NCBI RefSeq assembly: GCF_000720485.1
Contig: NZ_JOAX01000026.1
Coordinates: 62,001 to 126,000, forward strand
Direction: 5' to 3'
DNA length: 64,000 bases
DNA from: Streptomyces ochraceiscleroticus
GTDB taxonomy: Bacteria; Actinomycetota; Actinomycetes; Streptomycetales; Streptomycetaceae
Part shown: piece by piece, positions 1 to 6,834 of the stretch
How the letters are laid out: the number at the start of each line of letters is the position of its first letter
Position numbering within the stretch: position 1 is the stretch's first letter
Notes under the pieces: generated by a model
What the model was told of the DNA's origin: nothing
Seen by the model: only the letters and a program-made list of their open reading frames with translations
Database searches by the model: none
Translations under genes and position numbers: made by a program

Positions 1-435
1 CGCGAGCTGCTGGAGCCGGCGCTGCGCACGGTGTGCGAGCAGGGCGAGCGTTACAGCGCGCTGGACTATCTGGCGGCGATGGACGTACGGATGGCACTCG
101 GACGCCAGATGGGGCGGTTCCACGAGACGTACGACCTGCTCGTCACGCCGACCGAGCCGATCACGGCCTTCGAGGCGGGCGTGGAGGTGCCGAAGGGGTC
201 GGGGCACGAGCGGTGGACGGGCTGGACGCCGTTCACGTACCCCTTCAACATGACGCAGCAGCCCGCCGCGTCGCTGCCGTGCGGCGTGGACGGCGACGGG
301 CTGCCGATCGGGGTGCAACTGGTCGCTGCGCGGCACGCGGACGCGTTGGTGCTGCGCGCCGCGCACGCCCTGTACGGGACCGGGGTGGCGGACATCCCGG
401 CCCCGGCGCTCGCGGCTACGCCCGGCGGAAGCTGA
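1..435 (+). CDS. Amidase (amidase-signature family), C-terminal part, cut by window edge
   Basis: Only the last 144 residues lie inside the window; the frame is open from base 1. The visible part carries C-terminal features of amidase-signature hydrolases (GatA-like): DLLVTPT near residue 45, the PFTYPFNMTQQP stretch and then GLPIGVQL. Family members hydrolyse amides with a Ser-cisSer-Lys triad in the N-terminal half, which is outside the window, so activity cannot be judged. The last 20 bases overlap convergently with the DUF3830 gene. The adjacent Ehu-type importer suggests a role in using an imported amide or amino-acid-like compound, but that is inference. Confidence 0.85.
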   Translation, partial: RELLEPALRTVCEQGERYSALDYLAAMDVRMALGRQMGRFHETYDLLVTPTEPITAFEAGVEVPKGSGHERWTGWTPFTYPFNMTQQPAASLPCGVDGDGLPIGVQLVAARHADALVLRAAHALYGTGVADIPAPALAATPGGS

Positions 436-937
436 GCGTCTCGCCGAGCGCGCCGGCCCGCCAGAGGTCCTGGCAGGCGTCGGCCATCCGGTCCAGGCCG
501 TCCACGACGGAGCCCCAGACGATGCCCGGGACCCAGCCCGCGTCGCCGTTGATCAGCAGGTTGTTGCGCTCGTAGAAGAGCGCGAGGTCGACGACGGTGG
601 CGCGCTCGGCGTGCGCGGCCTTCGCGCCCTGCCGCTCGGCCGCCGCCTCGTATCCGTACGAGGAGGTGGCGAGCTGGGTGTCGGTGAAGGTGAAGTAGCA
701 CAGGTCGCCGGGGATCGGGGTGATCGTGGGGTTCTCCAGCGGCGGCTCCTCGGGGGCGAAGGGCGGCACCAGGGCGTAGATCTCGTTGCGGGCGTACTTG
801 GCGTGGTAGACGTCGCCGCCGAGCGGGAGCGCGTCCCAGACGGCGGCGCAGGTGACGGGCGCGCGGTCGTCGAGCAGCTTGGCCGTGCAGCGCACGCCGC
901 GCTTGTCCAGGGAGACCTCGATGAAGCGGTCGGCCAT
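416..937 (-). CDS. DUF3830 family protein
   Basis: A 173-residue cytoplasmic protein with no signal peptide or membrane helix. It matches what I know of DUF3830, a family with a cyclophilin-like fold and no firmly established reaction. Recognisable elements are the N-terminal RFIEVSLDKRGVRCTAKLLD block, PVTCAAVWDALP, and YFTFTDTQLA. DUF3830 genes are often found beside amidase and polar solute importer genes, as here. It is divergent from ehuB and overlaps the amidase gene tail to tail. A 14-bp palindrome 60 bases upstream of its start may be its operator. Substrate and function unknown. Confidence 0.85.
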   Translation of the reverse strand: MADRFIEVSLDKRGVRCTAKLLDDRAPVTCAAVWDALPLGGDVYHAKYARNEIYALVPPFAPEEPPLENPTITPIPGDLCYFTFTDTQLATSSYGYEAAAERQGAKAAHAERATVVDLALFYERNNLLINGDAGWVPGIVWGSVVDGLDRMADACQDLWRAGALGETLSFRRA

Positions 938-996
938 GATGACCCCTCTTGGTTGATTGCCATGCTTACCGGGCTTACTGGTTCTTGCCGGTCATT

Positions 997-1010
997 GGTG
1001 ATGTATCACC
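997..1010. promoter_or_regulatory. Palindrome GGTGATGTATCACC, candidate operator
   Basis: Perfect inverted repeat (GGTGAT-GT-ATCACC) in the divergent gap between the DUF3830 gene and ehuB. Its shape resembles operators of FadR/GntR-type dimeric regulators. No regulator gene directly adjoins it; an IclR gene follows ehuA and a GntR gene lies at 10.1 kb. Function is inferred from symmetry and position only. Confidence 0.4.
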
Positions 1011-1216
1011 CGGCACCCTGAGCGTAGGGCGCCCCCGGACACTTCCCCGGGCGGCACGGGAGAAGTCATTTCCCTCCTGTCCCAACCACCCCACACATAG
1101 CCGTTGTTACGCCCAGGTTTCCCTCGCAACTCCGTGTAGGTCCCCTTCGGTACCGGAAGCATCAAGGGCCGGAAACGATCGGCATAGGTACGTCGGCTTC
1201 GGGTAGTCGCGCGCCC

Positions 1217-2149
1217 ATGGCTCCACCAATGGGGAACACCAAAGAAATCAGGCGAAGTTCCGGCAGCGGCCTCCGCCGCCGCACGCTGCTCGCGGGGGTG
1301 GCGGCGCTCGGCGCGGCGGGCGCGATGGGCGCGACGAGCGCCTGCAGCCGGGTCTCGACGGCCGACACCGGCGACGGCGGACACCTGCTGGAACAGCTTC
1401 GTGCCAAGGGCACCGTACGGCTGGGCCTGGCGGGCGAGCAGCCGTACAGCTATATCGGAAAGGACGGGAAGATGACCGGCTCGGCGCCGGCCATCGCCGA
1501 GCGAATCTTCAAGCGGCTGGGCGTGGCGAACGTCCAGCCGTTCGCCACCGAATTCGGCTCGCTCATCACCGGGCTGAATTCCCTCCAGTTCGATGTCGTG
1601 GCCGCCGGGATGTACATCAATCCGGAACGCTGCGAGCAGGTGATCTTCGCCGATCCCGAATACCAGATGCTCGACGCCTTCATCGTGCCGAAGGGGAATC
1701 CGAAGAACCTGCGCTCCTACAAGGACATCGCCAAGGCCGGCGCGCGCATGGCGACCGGCGTCGGCTACGCGGAGATCGACTACGCCAAGGAGGCCGGGGT
1801 CAAGCACATCACGACCCTGCCCGACCAGCTCGCCGGCCTGCTCGCGGTCGAGCAAGGGCGCATCGACGTGTTCGTCGGCACCGCGGTGACCGTGCGGAAC
1901 GTCGTGCGCGAGACCGAGACCACAAAGGCGGAGGCCACCGAGGAAGTCACGCCGTACGTGGACGGAAAGCCGGTCATCGACGTCGGCGGCTTCGCCTTCC
2001 GCAGCCCGGAGACCCATCTCCGGGACGCCTTCAACCGCGAGCTGCACAAGATGAAGAAGAGCGGGGAACTGCTGGACATCATGCGGCCCTTCGGATTCAC
2101 GAAGGACCAGATGACGACCATCACCGCTAAGGAGAAGTGCAAGCCATGA
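1217..2149 (+). CDS. ehuB: EhuB-like substrate-binding protein of polar solute ABC importer
   Basis: A 310-residue secreted solute-binding protein of the SBP_bac_3 family. The N-terminus has a twin-arginine-like RRRTLLAG followed by a hydrophobic Ala/Gly stretch and ATSAC, so it is probably a Tat-exported lipoprotein although the lipobox is weak. The mature part starts LRAKGTVRLGL and contains GSLITGLNSLQFDVVAAGMY, the usual ligand-binding core. It resembles EhuB, the ectoine/hydroxyectoine receptor; other polar compounds remain possible. It begins an operon with ehuC, ehuD and ehuA. ATG at 1217 or 1229 could be the start; neither has a strong ribosome site. Confidence 0.82.
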   Translation: MAPPMGNTKEIRRSSGSGLRRRTLLAGVAALGAAGAMGATSACSRVSTADTGDGGHLLEQLRAKGTVRLGLAGEQPYSYIGKDGKMTGSAPAIAERIFKRLGVANVQPFATEFGSLITGLNSLQFDVVAAGMYINPERCEQVIFADPEYQMLDAFIVPKGNPKNLRSYKDIAKAGARMATGVGYAEIDYAKEAGVKHITTLPDQLAGLLAVEQGRIDVFVGTAVTVRNVVRETETTKAEATEEVTPYVDGKPVIDVGGFAFRSPETHLRDAFNRELHKMKKSGELLDIMRPFGFTKDQMTTITAKEKCKP

Positions 2150-2901
2150 GCGAAATCAGCTGGGGTTTGTGGGAACTCCTCCTCCAAGGCGTCTGGATCA
2201 CCGTCCAGCTCACGGTCTACAGCGCCGCACTCGCCGCCGTGGTGGCCTTCGTCATCGGCCTGGCCCGGGCCCACCGGCTGTGGATCGTGCGCTTCCTGTC
2301 CGGCGCGTACTTCGAGATCTTCCGCGGCACGTCCGCGCTGATCCTGATGTTCTGGATCTTCTTCGTGCTCCCGATCGGCTTCGGCTGGCAGCTCGTCCCC
2401 ATGTGGGCCGCCACCCTCGCCCTCGGCCTGAGCTACGGCGCGTACGGTTCGGAAGTCGTCCGCGGTGCCGTGAACGCCGTCGCTCCCGCCCAGCGCGAGG
2501 CGGGCATCGCGCTCAGCTTCAGCCCCGCCCAGCAGCTCCGGAAGATCATCCTGCCGCAGGCGTGGCCGGAGATGGTCCCGCCGTTCAACAACCTGCTGAT
2601 CGAGCTGCTCAAGGGCACGGCCCTGGTCTCGATCATGGGCGTGGCCGATATCGCCTTCGGCGCCTCGCTGGTACGCAACGCCACCGGCCAGAGCGCCCCC
2701 GTCTACACGATCATCCTGGTCATGTACTTCATCCTCGCCTTCCTGCTGACGCGCGGGATGCGGGTCGTGGAGCGGCACGCCAAGGCCGGTATCGGCAAGG
2801 CCCCCGAGAAGCGTGAGGGCCTGCGCAGCAAGCTGAGCGCCGGCCAGGTCGGCGACATCACGCGCTCCGGCGCGGCCCCGGCGGGAGGTGCGGGCCAGTG
2901 A
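2146..2901 (+). CDS. ehuC: EhuC-like ABC importer permease
   Basis: A 251-residue inner-membrane permease of the HisMQ/GlnP type. It has hydrophobic helices at the N-terminus and the inner-membrane coupling loop with REAGIALSFSPAQQLRKIILPQA, shown here only as a landmark of the EAA motif. Its ATG overlaps the ehuB stop (ATGA), indicating translational coupling, and its own stop overlaps the GTG of ehuD. The C-terminus has a charged 40-residue tail after the last helix. It should pair with EhuD and be driven by EhuA. Confidence 0.85.
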   Translation: MSEISWGLWELLLQGVWITVQLTVYSAALAAVVAFVIGLARAHRLWIVRFLSGAYFEIFRGTSALILMFWIFFVLPIGFGWQLVPMWAATLALGLSYGAYGSEVVRGAVNAVAPAQREAGIALSFSPAQQLRKIILPQAWPEMVPPFNNLLIELLKGTALVSIMGVADIAFGASLVRNATGQSAPVYTIILVMYFILAFLLTRGMRVVERHAKAGIGKAPEKREGLRSKLSAGQVGDITRSGAAPAGGAGQ

Positions 2902-3548
2902 ACTGGAACTGGAATGCGGTCGGCGACTTCCTGCCGATGTTCTGGCACGGCCTGCTGGTCACCCTGGAGGCCCTGGCGCTCGGCTCGCTGATCGCCTTCA
3001 TCCTCGGGCTGTTCTGGGCCATGGCGCAGCGCTCCGAGCACGCCGTGGTGCGCTGGCCGGTGGTGGGGGTCACCGAGTTCATCCGTAACACCCCCCTCCT
3101 CGTCCAGCTCTTCTTCCTCTACTACGTGCTGCCCGAGTGGGGCATCACGCTCTCGGCGCTGACCACCGGCGTGATCGGCCTCGGTCTGCACTACTCGACG
3201 TACACCGCCGAGGTCTACCGCGCCGGTATCGACGGCGTGCCGGTGGGCCAGTGGGAGGCGGCGACCGCGCTCAGCCTGCCGCGCTCGCGGACCTGGGGCG
3301 CGGTGATCCTGCCCCAGGCGATCCGCCGGGTCGTGCCGGCACTGGGCAACTACGTCGTCGCGATGCTGAAGGACACGCCGATGATCTTCGTGATCGGCGT
3401 GCTGGAGATGCTGGGCGAGGCCCGCCAGTTCTCCTCGCAGACCTTCCAGACCATCGAGCCCTACACGGTCGTCGGCCTCGCCTTCATCGTCATCGCCTAC
3501 CCGGCTTCCCTTCTCCTGCGAGCCCTGGAGCGTCGTCTTGTCCGCTGA
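2898..3548 (+). CDS. ehuD: EhuD-like ABC importer permease
   Basis: A 216-residue HisMQ-type permease, second membrane subunit of the importer. The family signature IRNTPLLVQLFFLYYVLP is near residue 56, and the coupling loop WEAATALSLPRSRTWGAVILP near residue 115 contains the EAA motif. Starts at GTG overlapping the ehuC stop. Its last 11 bases overlap the TTG start of ehuA, so all four importer genes are tightly coupled. Confidence 0.87.
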   Translation: MNWNWNAVGDFLPMFWHGLLVTLEALALGSLIAFILGLFWAMAQRSEHAVVRWPVVGVTEFIRNTPLLVQLFFLYYVLPEWGITLSALTTGVIGLGLHYSTYTAEVYRAGIDGVPVGQWEAATALSLPRSRTWGAVILPQAIRRVVPALGNYVVAMLKDTPMIFVIGVLEMLGEARQFSSQTFQTIEPYTVVGLAFIVIAYPASLLLRALERRLVR

Positions 3549-4353
3549 CAGCAGCATCTCGAAAGAAACGGCCAACCCGGCGGTGGACGGCAGCGAGCTG
3601 ATCCGCTTCGACCACGTCACCAAGCGCTTCGGGACCAATACGGTCCTGGACTCGCTGGACTTCACGGTCTCCTCTGGCAAGCACGTCACCCTCATCGGCC
3701 CGTCCGGGTCCGGCAAGACCACGATCCTGCGGCTGCTGATGACGCTGCTGAAGCCGGACGAGGGCACGATCCGGGTGGGCGGGGAGTACCTCACCCACGA
3801 GAAGAAGGGCGAGCGGCTCGTACCGGCCGGCGAGAAGCACACCCGCGAGGTGCGCAAGAACATCGGCATGGTCTTCCAGCAGTTCAACCTGTTCCCCAAC
3901 ATGAAGGTGCTGCGCAACGTCACCGAGGCGCCGGTGCACGTGCTGGGCATGCCCAAGGAGGCGGCCGAGGAGCGCGCCCACGAGCTGCTGGACCTGGTGG
4001 GTCTGACCGAGCACGTGGACAAGTACCCCAGCCAGCTCTCCGGCGGCCAGCAGCAGCGGGTCGCCATCGCGCGTGCCCTGGCCATGCGGCCGCAGGTGCT
4101 GCTCCTGGACGAGGTCACCTCCGCGCTCGACCCCGAGCTGGTGGCCGGCGTCCTGGATGTGCTGCGGGACATCGCGCACACGACCGACATCACGATGCTG
4201 TGCGTGACGCACGAGATGAACTTCGCGCGGGACATCTCCGATGACGTCCTGATGTTCGACTCGGGCCGGGTCATCGAGTCCGGGCCGCCGGAGAAGATCT
4301 TCACGGAGCCGGAGCACGAGCGGACGCGGGAGTTCCTGAGCGCGGTGCTCTGA
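3538..4353 (+). CDS. ehuA: EhuA-like ABC importer ATPase
   Basis: A 271-residue polar amino-acid type ABC ATPase that powers EhuCD. Visible motifs: Walker A GPSGSGKTT near residue 54, Q-loop VFQQFNLFPNMKV, signature LSGGQQQRVAIARAL near residue 170, Walker B VLLLDEVTSALD, and the H-loop CVTHEM. The TTG start at 3538 overlaps ehuD and has CTGGAG upstream; no better in-frame start keeps the N-terminus of the ATPase. A strong hairpin follows the gene, so the operon ends here. Confidence 0.9.
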   Translation: MSADSSISKETANPAVDGSELIRFDHVTKRFGTNTVLDSLDFTVSSGKHVTLIGPSGSGKTTILRLLMTLLKPDEGTIRVGGEYLTHEKKGERLVPAGEKHTREVRKNIGMVFQQFNLFPNMKVLRNVTEAPVHVLGMPKEAAEERAHELLDLVGLTEHVDKYPSQLSGGQQQRVAIARALAMRPQVLLLDEVTSALDPELVAGVLDVLRDIAHTTDITMLCVTHEMNFARDISDDVLMFDSGRVIESGPPEKIFTEPEHERTREFLSAVL

Positions 4354-4368
4354 CTCCCCCGGCGCACC

Positions 4369-4404
4369 AGCGGCCCGCCGCCCCACAGGGGGCGGCGGGC
4401 CGCT
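4369..4404 (+). terminator. Terminator hairpin after ehuA
   Basis: Perfect 16-bp stem AGCGGCCCGCCGCCCC with a 4-base loop and its complement, followed by TTGTCC. It lies 16 bases after the ehuA stop and should end the importer transcript. Confidence 0.8.
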
Positions 4405-4426
4405 TTGTCCTTGGAAACAGTGCCGT

Positions 4427-4438
4427 TGGCATATGCCA
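4427..4438. promoter_or_regulatory. Palindrome TGGCATATGCCA, candidate operator of IclR gene
   Basis: Perfect 12-bp palindrome in the 220-bp gap between the ehuA terminator and the IclR-family gene, in an AT-richer patch (TTGGAAACAGTG nearby). IclR proteins often bind short palindromes ahead of their own gene. Only symmetry and position support this. Confidence 0.4.
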
Positions 4439-4624
4439 TGGTGGTGAATCGCTGAACAGAAGCATGCTGAACGACGATTTTCACTCAAGCCCCCCTCCTG
4501 TACGGCCGGTTGACCGCTATCGTGGTACGAGCCCCGCCACCCGGTAAGGCCGCGCGACGCATGGTGTCCGTGACGGGTGGCGACGGTGACGATGCAAACG
4601 GTCACAACCTGCTAGGGGGACACC

Positions 4625-5383
4625 GTGGCGCCGACGTACGAGCCCACCGCGCCTTACCACTCGGTGCGCTACGCACTCCGTGTGCTCGAAACGGTTTCCC
4701 GGCACCCCACCGGCACGACCGACGCGCAGATAGCGCGGGAGACCGGCCTGCCCGCCGCCCATCTCACGCACATGCTGGCGATGCTGCGCCGCGAGGGCTA
4801 TCTCGACCAGCTCTCCGACGGCGCGTACGTGGTCGGGGATTCCCTGTCGCTGCTCGGCGGCGGCGTCGACCGCGCCCAGGCCCTCAACGACAAGCTGCAG
4901 ACCTCGCTGGACGAGCTGCGCGACTCCGTCGGCGCCGCGGTCTACATCAGCCGTTACATCGACGGCGAGGTGCGCATCCTGCACTACGCCGACGGCCCGC
5001 AGGCCCCCAAGGTCAACGAATGGGCGGAGTTCCACCGCACGGCGCACGCGAGCGCGATGGGCAAGTGCCTGCTCGCCCAGCTCGACCACGACGGCCGGCG
5101 GGACCACCTCTCGCGGCACAAGACCGCCCGGCTCACCTCCCGGACGATCACCAACGAGAAGGTGCTCTTCCACAAGCTCGACAGTCAGCCGGCCTCCGTC
5201 CCCGTCCTGGACCTCCAGGAGTACGCCGTCGGCACGGTTTGCGCGGCCGTCCCGATCACGGCCGGCGCGACGGTGGGCTGCCTCGCACTGTCGATGCCGC
5301 TGGAGCACGCCCACCGGCTGCGCAAGGCGGCCGACACGCTGAACCGCAGGGCGGCTCCGGTCCTGCTGTCGCTGGCGCTCTGA
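4625..5383 (+). CDS. IclR-family transcriptional regulator
   Basis: A 252-residue DNA-binding regulator. Residues 10-70 form the winged helix (YALRVLETVSRHP, then a recognition region PAAHLTHMLAMLRREGYL). The rest is the IclR effector domain with HRTAHASAMGKCLLAQL and a C-terminal half around EYAVGTVCAAVPI. GTG start at 4625 follows AGGGGGAC. It lies directly after the Ehu operon in the same orientation with its own gap, so it may control the importer and its ligand; the effector is unknown. Confidence 0.9.
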   Translation: MAPTYEPTAPYHSVRYALRVLETVSRHPTGTTDAQIARETGLPAAHLTHMLAMLRREGYLDQLSDGAYVVGDSLSLLGGGVDRAQALNDKLQTSLDELRDSVGAAVYISRYIDGEVRILHYADGPQAPKVNEWAEFHRTAHASAMGKCLLAQLDHDGRRDHLSRHKTARLTSRTITNEKVLFHKLDSQPASVPVLDLQEYAVGTVCAAVPITAGATVGCLALSMPLEHAHRLRKAADTLNRRAAPVLLSLAL

Positions 5384-5386
5384 CCT

Positions 5387-5414
5387 GCCGCCGGGCACGC
5401 AGGCTCCCGGCGGC
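5387..5414 (+). terminator. Hairpin after IclR gene
   Basis: Inverted repeat GCCGCCGGG / CCCGGCGGC separated by 10 bases, starting 4 bases after the IclR stop. No T-run follows, as is usual in Streptomyces. Confidence 0.6.
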
Positions 5415-5441
5415 CGGGCCGCGGTGTGGCCGGGGCCACAT

Positions 5442-5488
5442 GGTCCGGAGCACCTCTCGGGACCAGGTAGTATTTACGTCGTCAGCAG
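5442..5488 (+). promoter_or_regulatory. Promoter region of first tRNA-Lys
   Basis: GGTCCGGAGCACC begins exactly 47 bases before the tRNA and recurs at the same distance before the second tRNA-Lys. TAGTAT at 5468-5473 fits a -10 element. Confidence 0.55.
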
Positions 5489-5562
5489 GCGCCGCTAGCT
5501 CAGTTGGTTAGAGCAGCTGACTCTTAATCAGCGGGTCCGGGGTTCGAGTCCCTGGCGGCGCA
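5489..5562 (+). tRNA. tRNA-Lys (anticodon CUU), copy 1
   Basis: A 74-nt cloverleaf: acceptor GCGCCGC pairs with GCGGCGC plus discriminator A; D arm GCTCAGTTGGTTAGAGC; anticodon stem GCTGA/TCAGC with loop CTCTTAA giving anticodon CTT (reads AAG, Lys); T arm CGGGG-TTCGAGT-CCCTG. The CCA end is not encoded. Identical to the copy at 9971-10044. Confidence 0.97.
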
Positions 5563-5570
5563 CAGACAGC

Positions 5571-5598
5571 GAAGGCCCTCACTCCGGTGAGGGCCTTC
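5571..5598 (+). terminator. Terminator hairpin after tRNA-Lys copy 1
   Basis: Perfect 12-bp stem GAAGGCCCTCAC with TCCG loop, 8 bases after the tRNA end. Confidence 0.8.
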
Positions 5599-5628
5599 GT
5601 CGTGTGCGGAGCCTTCGTCGTGTACCGG
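5593..5628. repeat. 18-bp tandem duplication near LPMO gene end
   Basis: GCCTTCGTCGTGTGCGGA is followed at once by GCCTTCGTCGTGTACCGG (3 mismatches). It overlaps the right arm of the tRNA terminator and ends 20 bases beyond the LPMO stop codon. Confidence 0.8.
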
Positions 5629-5647
5629 GGCGGCCGGCGGCCGGGTG

Positions 5648-6241
5648 TTACGACAGGTTCACGTCGGCGCAGGAGTAGAAGGCGTTGCCGGTGTCGGCGA
5701 TGTTCCAGACGCCGAGGATCATGTGCCGGCCCGTGTGGCCGGTCGGGACGGTGCCCTGCTGGGACCAGACCTCCGGCGGCTGCTTGCCGCCCATCGGCAC
5801 GGTCATGAAGGGCTGCGATTCGAGTGCCGCGCGGGTGAGCGGCTTGCTCGGGTCCCAGCCCTGCTTGGTGATGTAGTACCGGAAGTCCGTCGTGGCGTGC
5901 CGCGCGGTCATCTTCCAGGTGAAGGTGAAGCCCTGGCCCGCCTTGAGAGCGGTGGCGGGCCACTGGCCGCCGCGCGGGTCGTCGAGCTCGGCGAACCCGG
6001 AGTTACCGCCGGCACAGATCTTGCCGTCGGCGGGGCCCGCGGCCGGGAAGCCCTTCGGGCCCTCGACGCTCTGCGGCTCCCACTGGATGGCGCCGCAGTT
6101 CTTGACGGTGCCGGCGGCGCACAGCGACTGCCGGCTCGGGGGCTGGGTGCCGTACCCATGGCTGGAGGCGCTGCCGGTGGCGAGCAGGGAGGCGCCGGCT
6201 ATGCCGAGGGTGATCGCGGCGACGCTGATCTTCTTGCGCAT
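5648..6241 (-). CDS. AA10 lytic polysaccharide monooxygenase (chitin-binding type)
   Basis: A 197-residue secreted copper monooxygenase that oxidatively cleaves crystalline chitin or cellulose. Signal peptide of about 27 residues ends ATGSASS, giving mature N-terminal His28 (HGYGTQPPSRQ), the copper 'histidine brace' residue. The second His is in KMTARHATT, and the axial Phe is in the C-terminal NAFYSC. There is no carbohydrate-binding module. The ATG at 6241 is preceded by CAGGAG; upstream in-frame codons are unlikely. Two dre-like sites lie 45-100 bases upstream, so DasR repression relieved by amino sugars is expected. No partner chitinase gene is nearby. Confidence 0.93.
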   Translation of the reverse strand: MRKKISVAAITLGIAGASLLATGSASSHGYGTQPPSRQSLCAAGTVKNCGAIQWEPQSVEGPKGFPAAGPADGKICAGGNSGFAELDDPRGGQWPATALKAGQGFTFTWKMTARHATTDFRYYITKQGWDPSKPLTRAALESQPFMTVPMGGKQPPEVWSQQGTVPTGHTGRHMILGVWNIADTGNAFYSCADVNLS

Positions 6242-6285
6242 GCTTCGCTCCTGAACGTGGGGGAGGTTCCGTGAGAGCCGTGCAT

Positions 6286-6301
6286 TGCGGTCTAGACCAA
6301 G
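6286..6301. promoter_or_regulatory. dre site (DasR operator), LPMO proximal
   Basis: TGCGGTCTAGACCAAG contains the perfect core GGTCTAGACC of the DasR-responsive element, 45 bases upstream of the LPMO start. The dasR gene itself is not in the window. Confidence 0.8.
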
Positions 6302-6325
6302 TCGCAGCGTAATGAGGGCTGTTGC

Positions 6326-6341
6326 ACTTGTCCAGACCAAT
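6326..6341. promoter_or_regulatory. dre-like site, LPMO distal
   Basis: ACTTGTCCAGACCAAT, a weaker dre with one half intact (AGACCA), 40 bases beyond the first site. Confidence 0.55.
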
Positions 6342-6408
6342 TGCCAACCGACTCGTCACCCGTTCCCCGCCGCCCGTTCAGGCGGCCGCAAGGTGCGCAC
6401 GCAGGCGC

Positions 6409-6828
6409 TCAGTTCCGCTCCGCGAAGAGCCGCGCGAGATGTGCGTCCAGGTCGAGGAAGCGGCTCTCCTCCCCCGGGGGCACCACCTCGGCGGTCGCCC
6501 GCACCCAGGCCGCCAGGTCCGTCGCCTCGGCCGTCAGCGCGCACTCGCTCCCGGCGGCCCGCAGCTCGATGTGGACCCGGCGCAGCCCGACCGCGTCCCG
6601 GAACGGCCGCATCCGCACGTCCCCCTCGCCCGCCGGGCCGCGCAGCCCGGCGAGCAGCAGCTCCCGCGAGAACACCCAGGTCGTGACCGTACGGCCCTGG
6701 CTGACGAAGGCGACCCGCACCTCGTACGGCCGGTCGCTGCGGTAGCCGAACCGGCCCGCCACCGGGACGACGGTGTCCGGGCCGAGCAGCAACTGCAGCT
6801 CAAGGGTGCGCGTCGTGGCGGCGACCAC
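6409..6828 (-). CDS. SsgA-like protein (SALP)
   Basis: A 139-residue protein of the SsgA/SsgB family, found in morphologically complex actinomycetes, where members position cell division and steer septum and spore-wall events. Recognised by the family pattern: TLELQLLL near the N-terminus, TWVFSRELLLAGLRGPAGEGDVRM around residue 48-71, and VPPGEESRFLDLDAHLARLF near the C-terminus. Paralogue identity (SsgA-G) is not assigned. GTG start at 6828, 6 bases after the stop of the SPFH gene, so the two are probably cotranscribed with the upstream hydrolase gene. Confidence 0.88.
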   Translation of the reverse strand: MVAATTRTLELQLLLGPDTVVPVAGRFGYRSDRPYEVRVAFVSQGRTVTTWVFSRELLLAGLRGPAGEGDVRMRPFRDAVGLRRVHIELRAAGSECALTAEATDLAAWVRATAEVVPPGEESRFLDLDAHLARLFAERN

Positions 6829-6834
6829 GGCGCC

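Noticed and set aside
2703..4484. 593-codon frame opposite the importer genes
   Set aside because: Antisense to ehuD/ehuA, which have complete family motifs.
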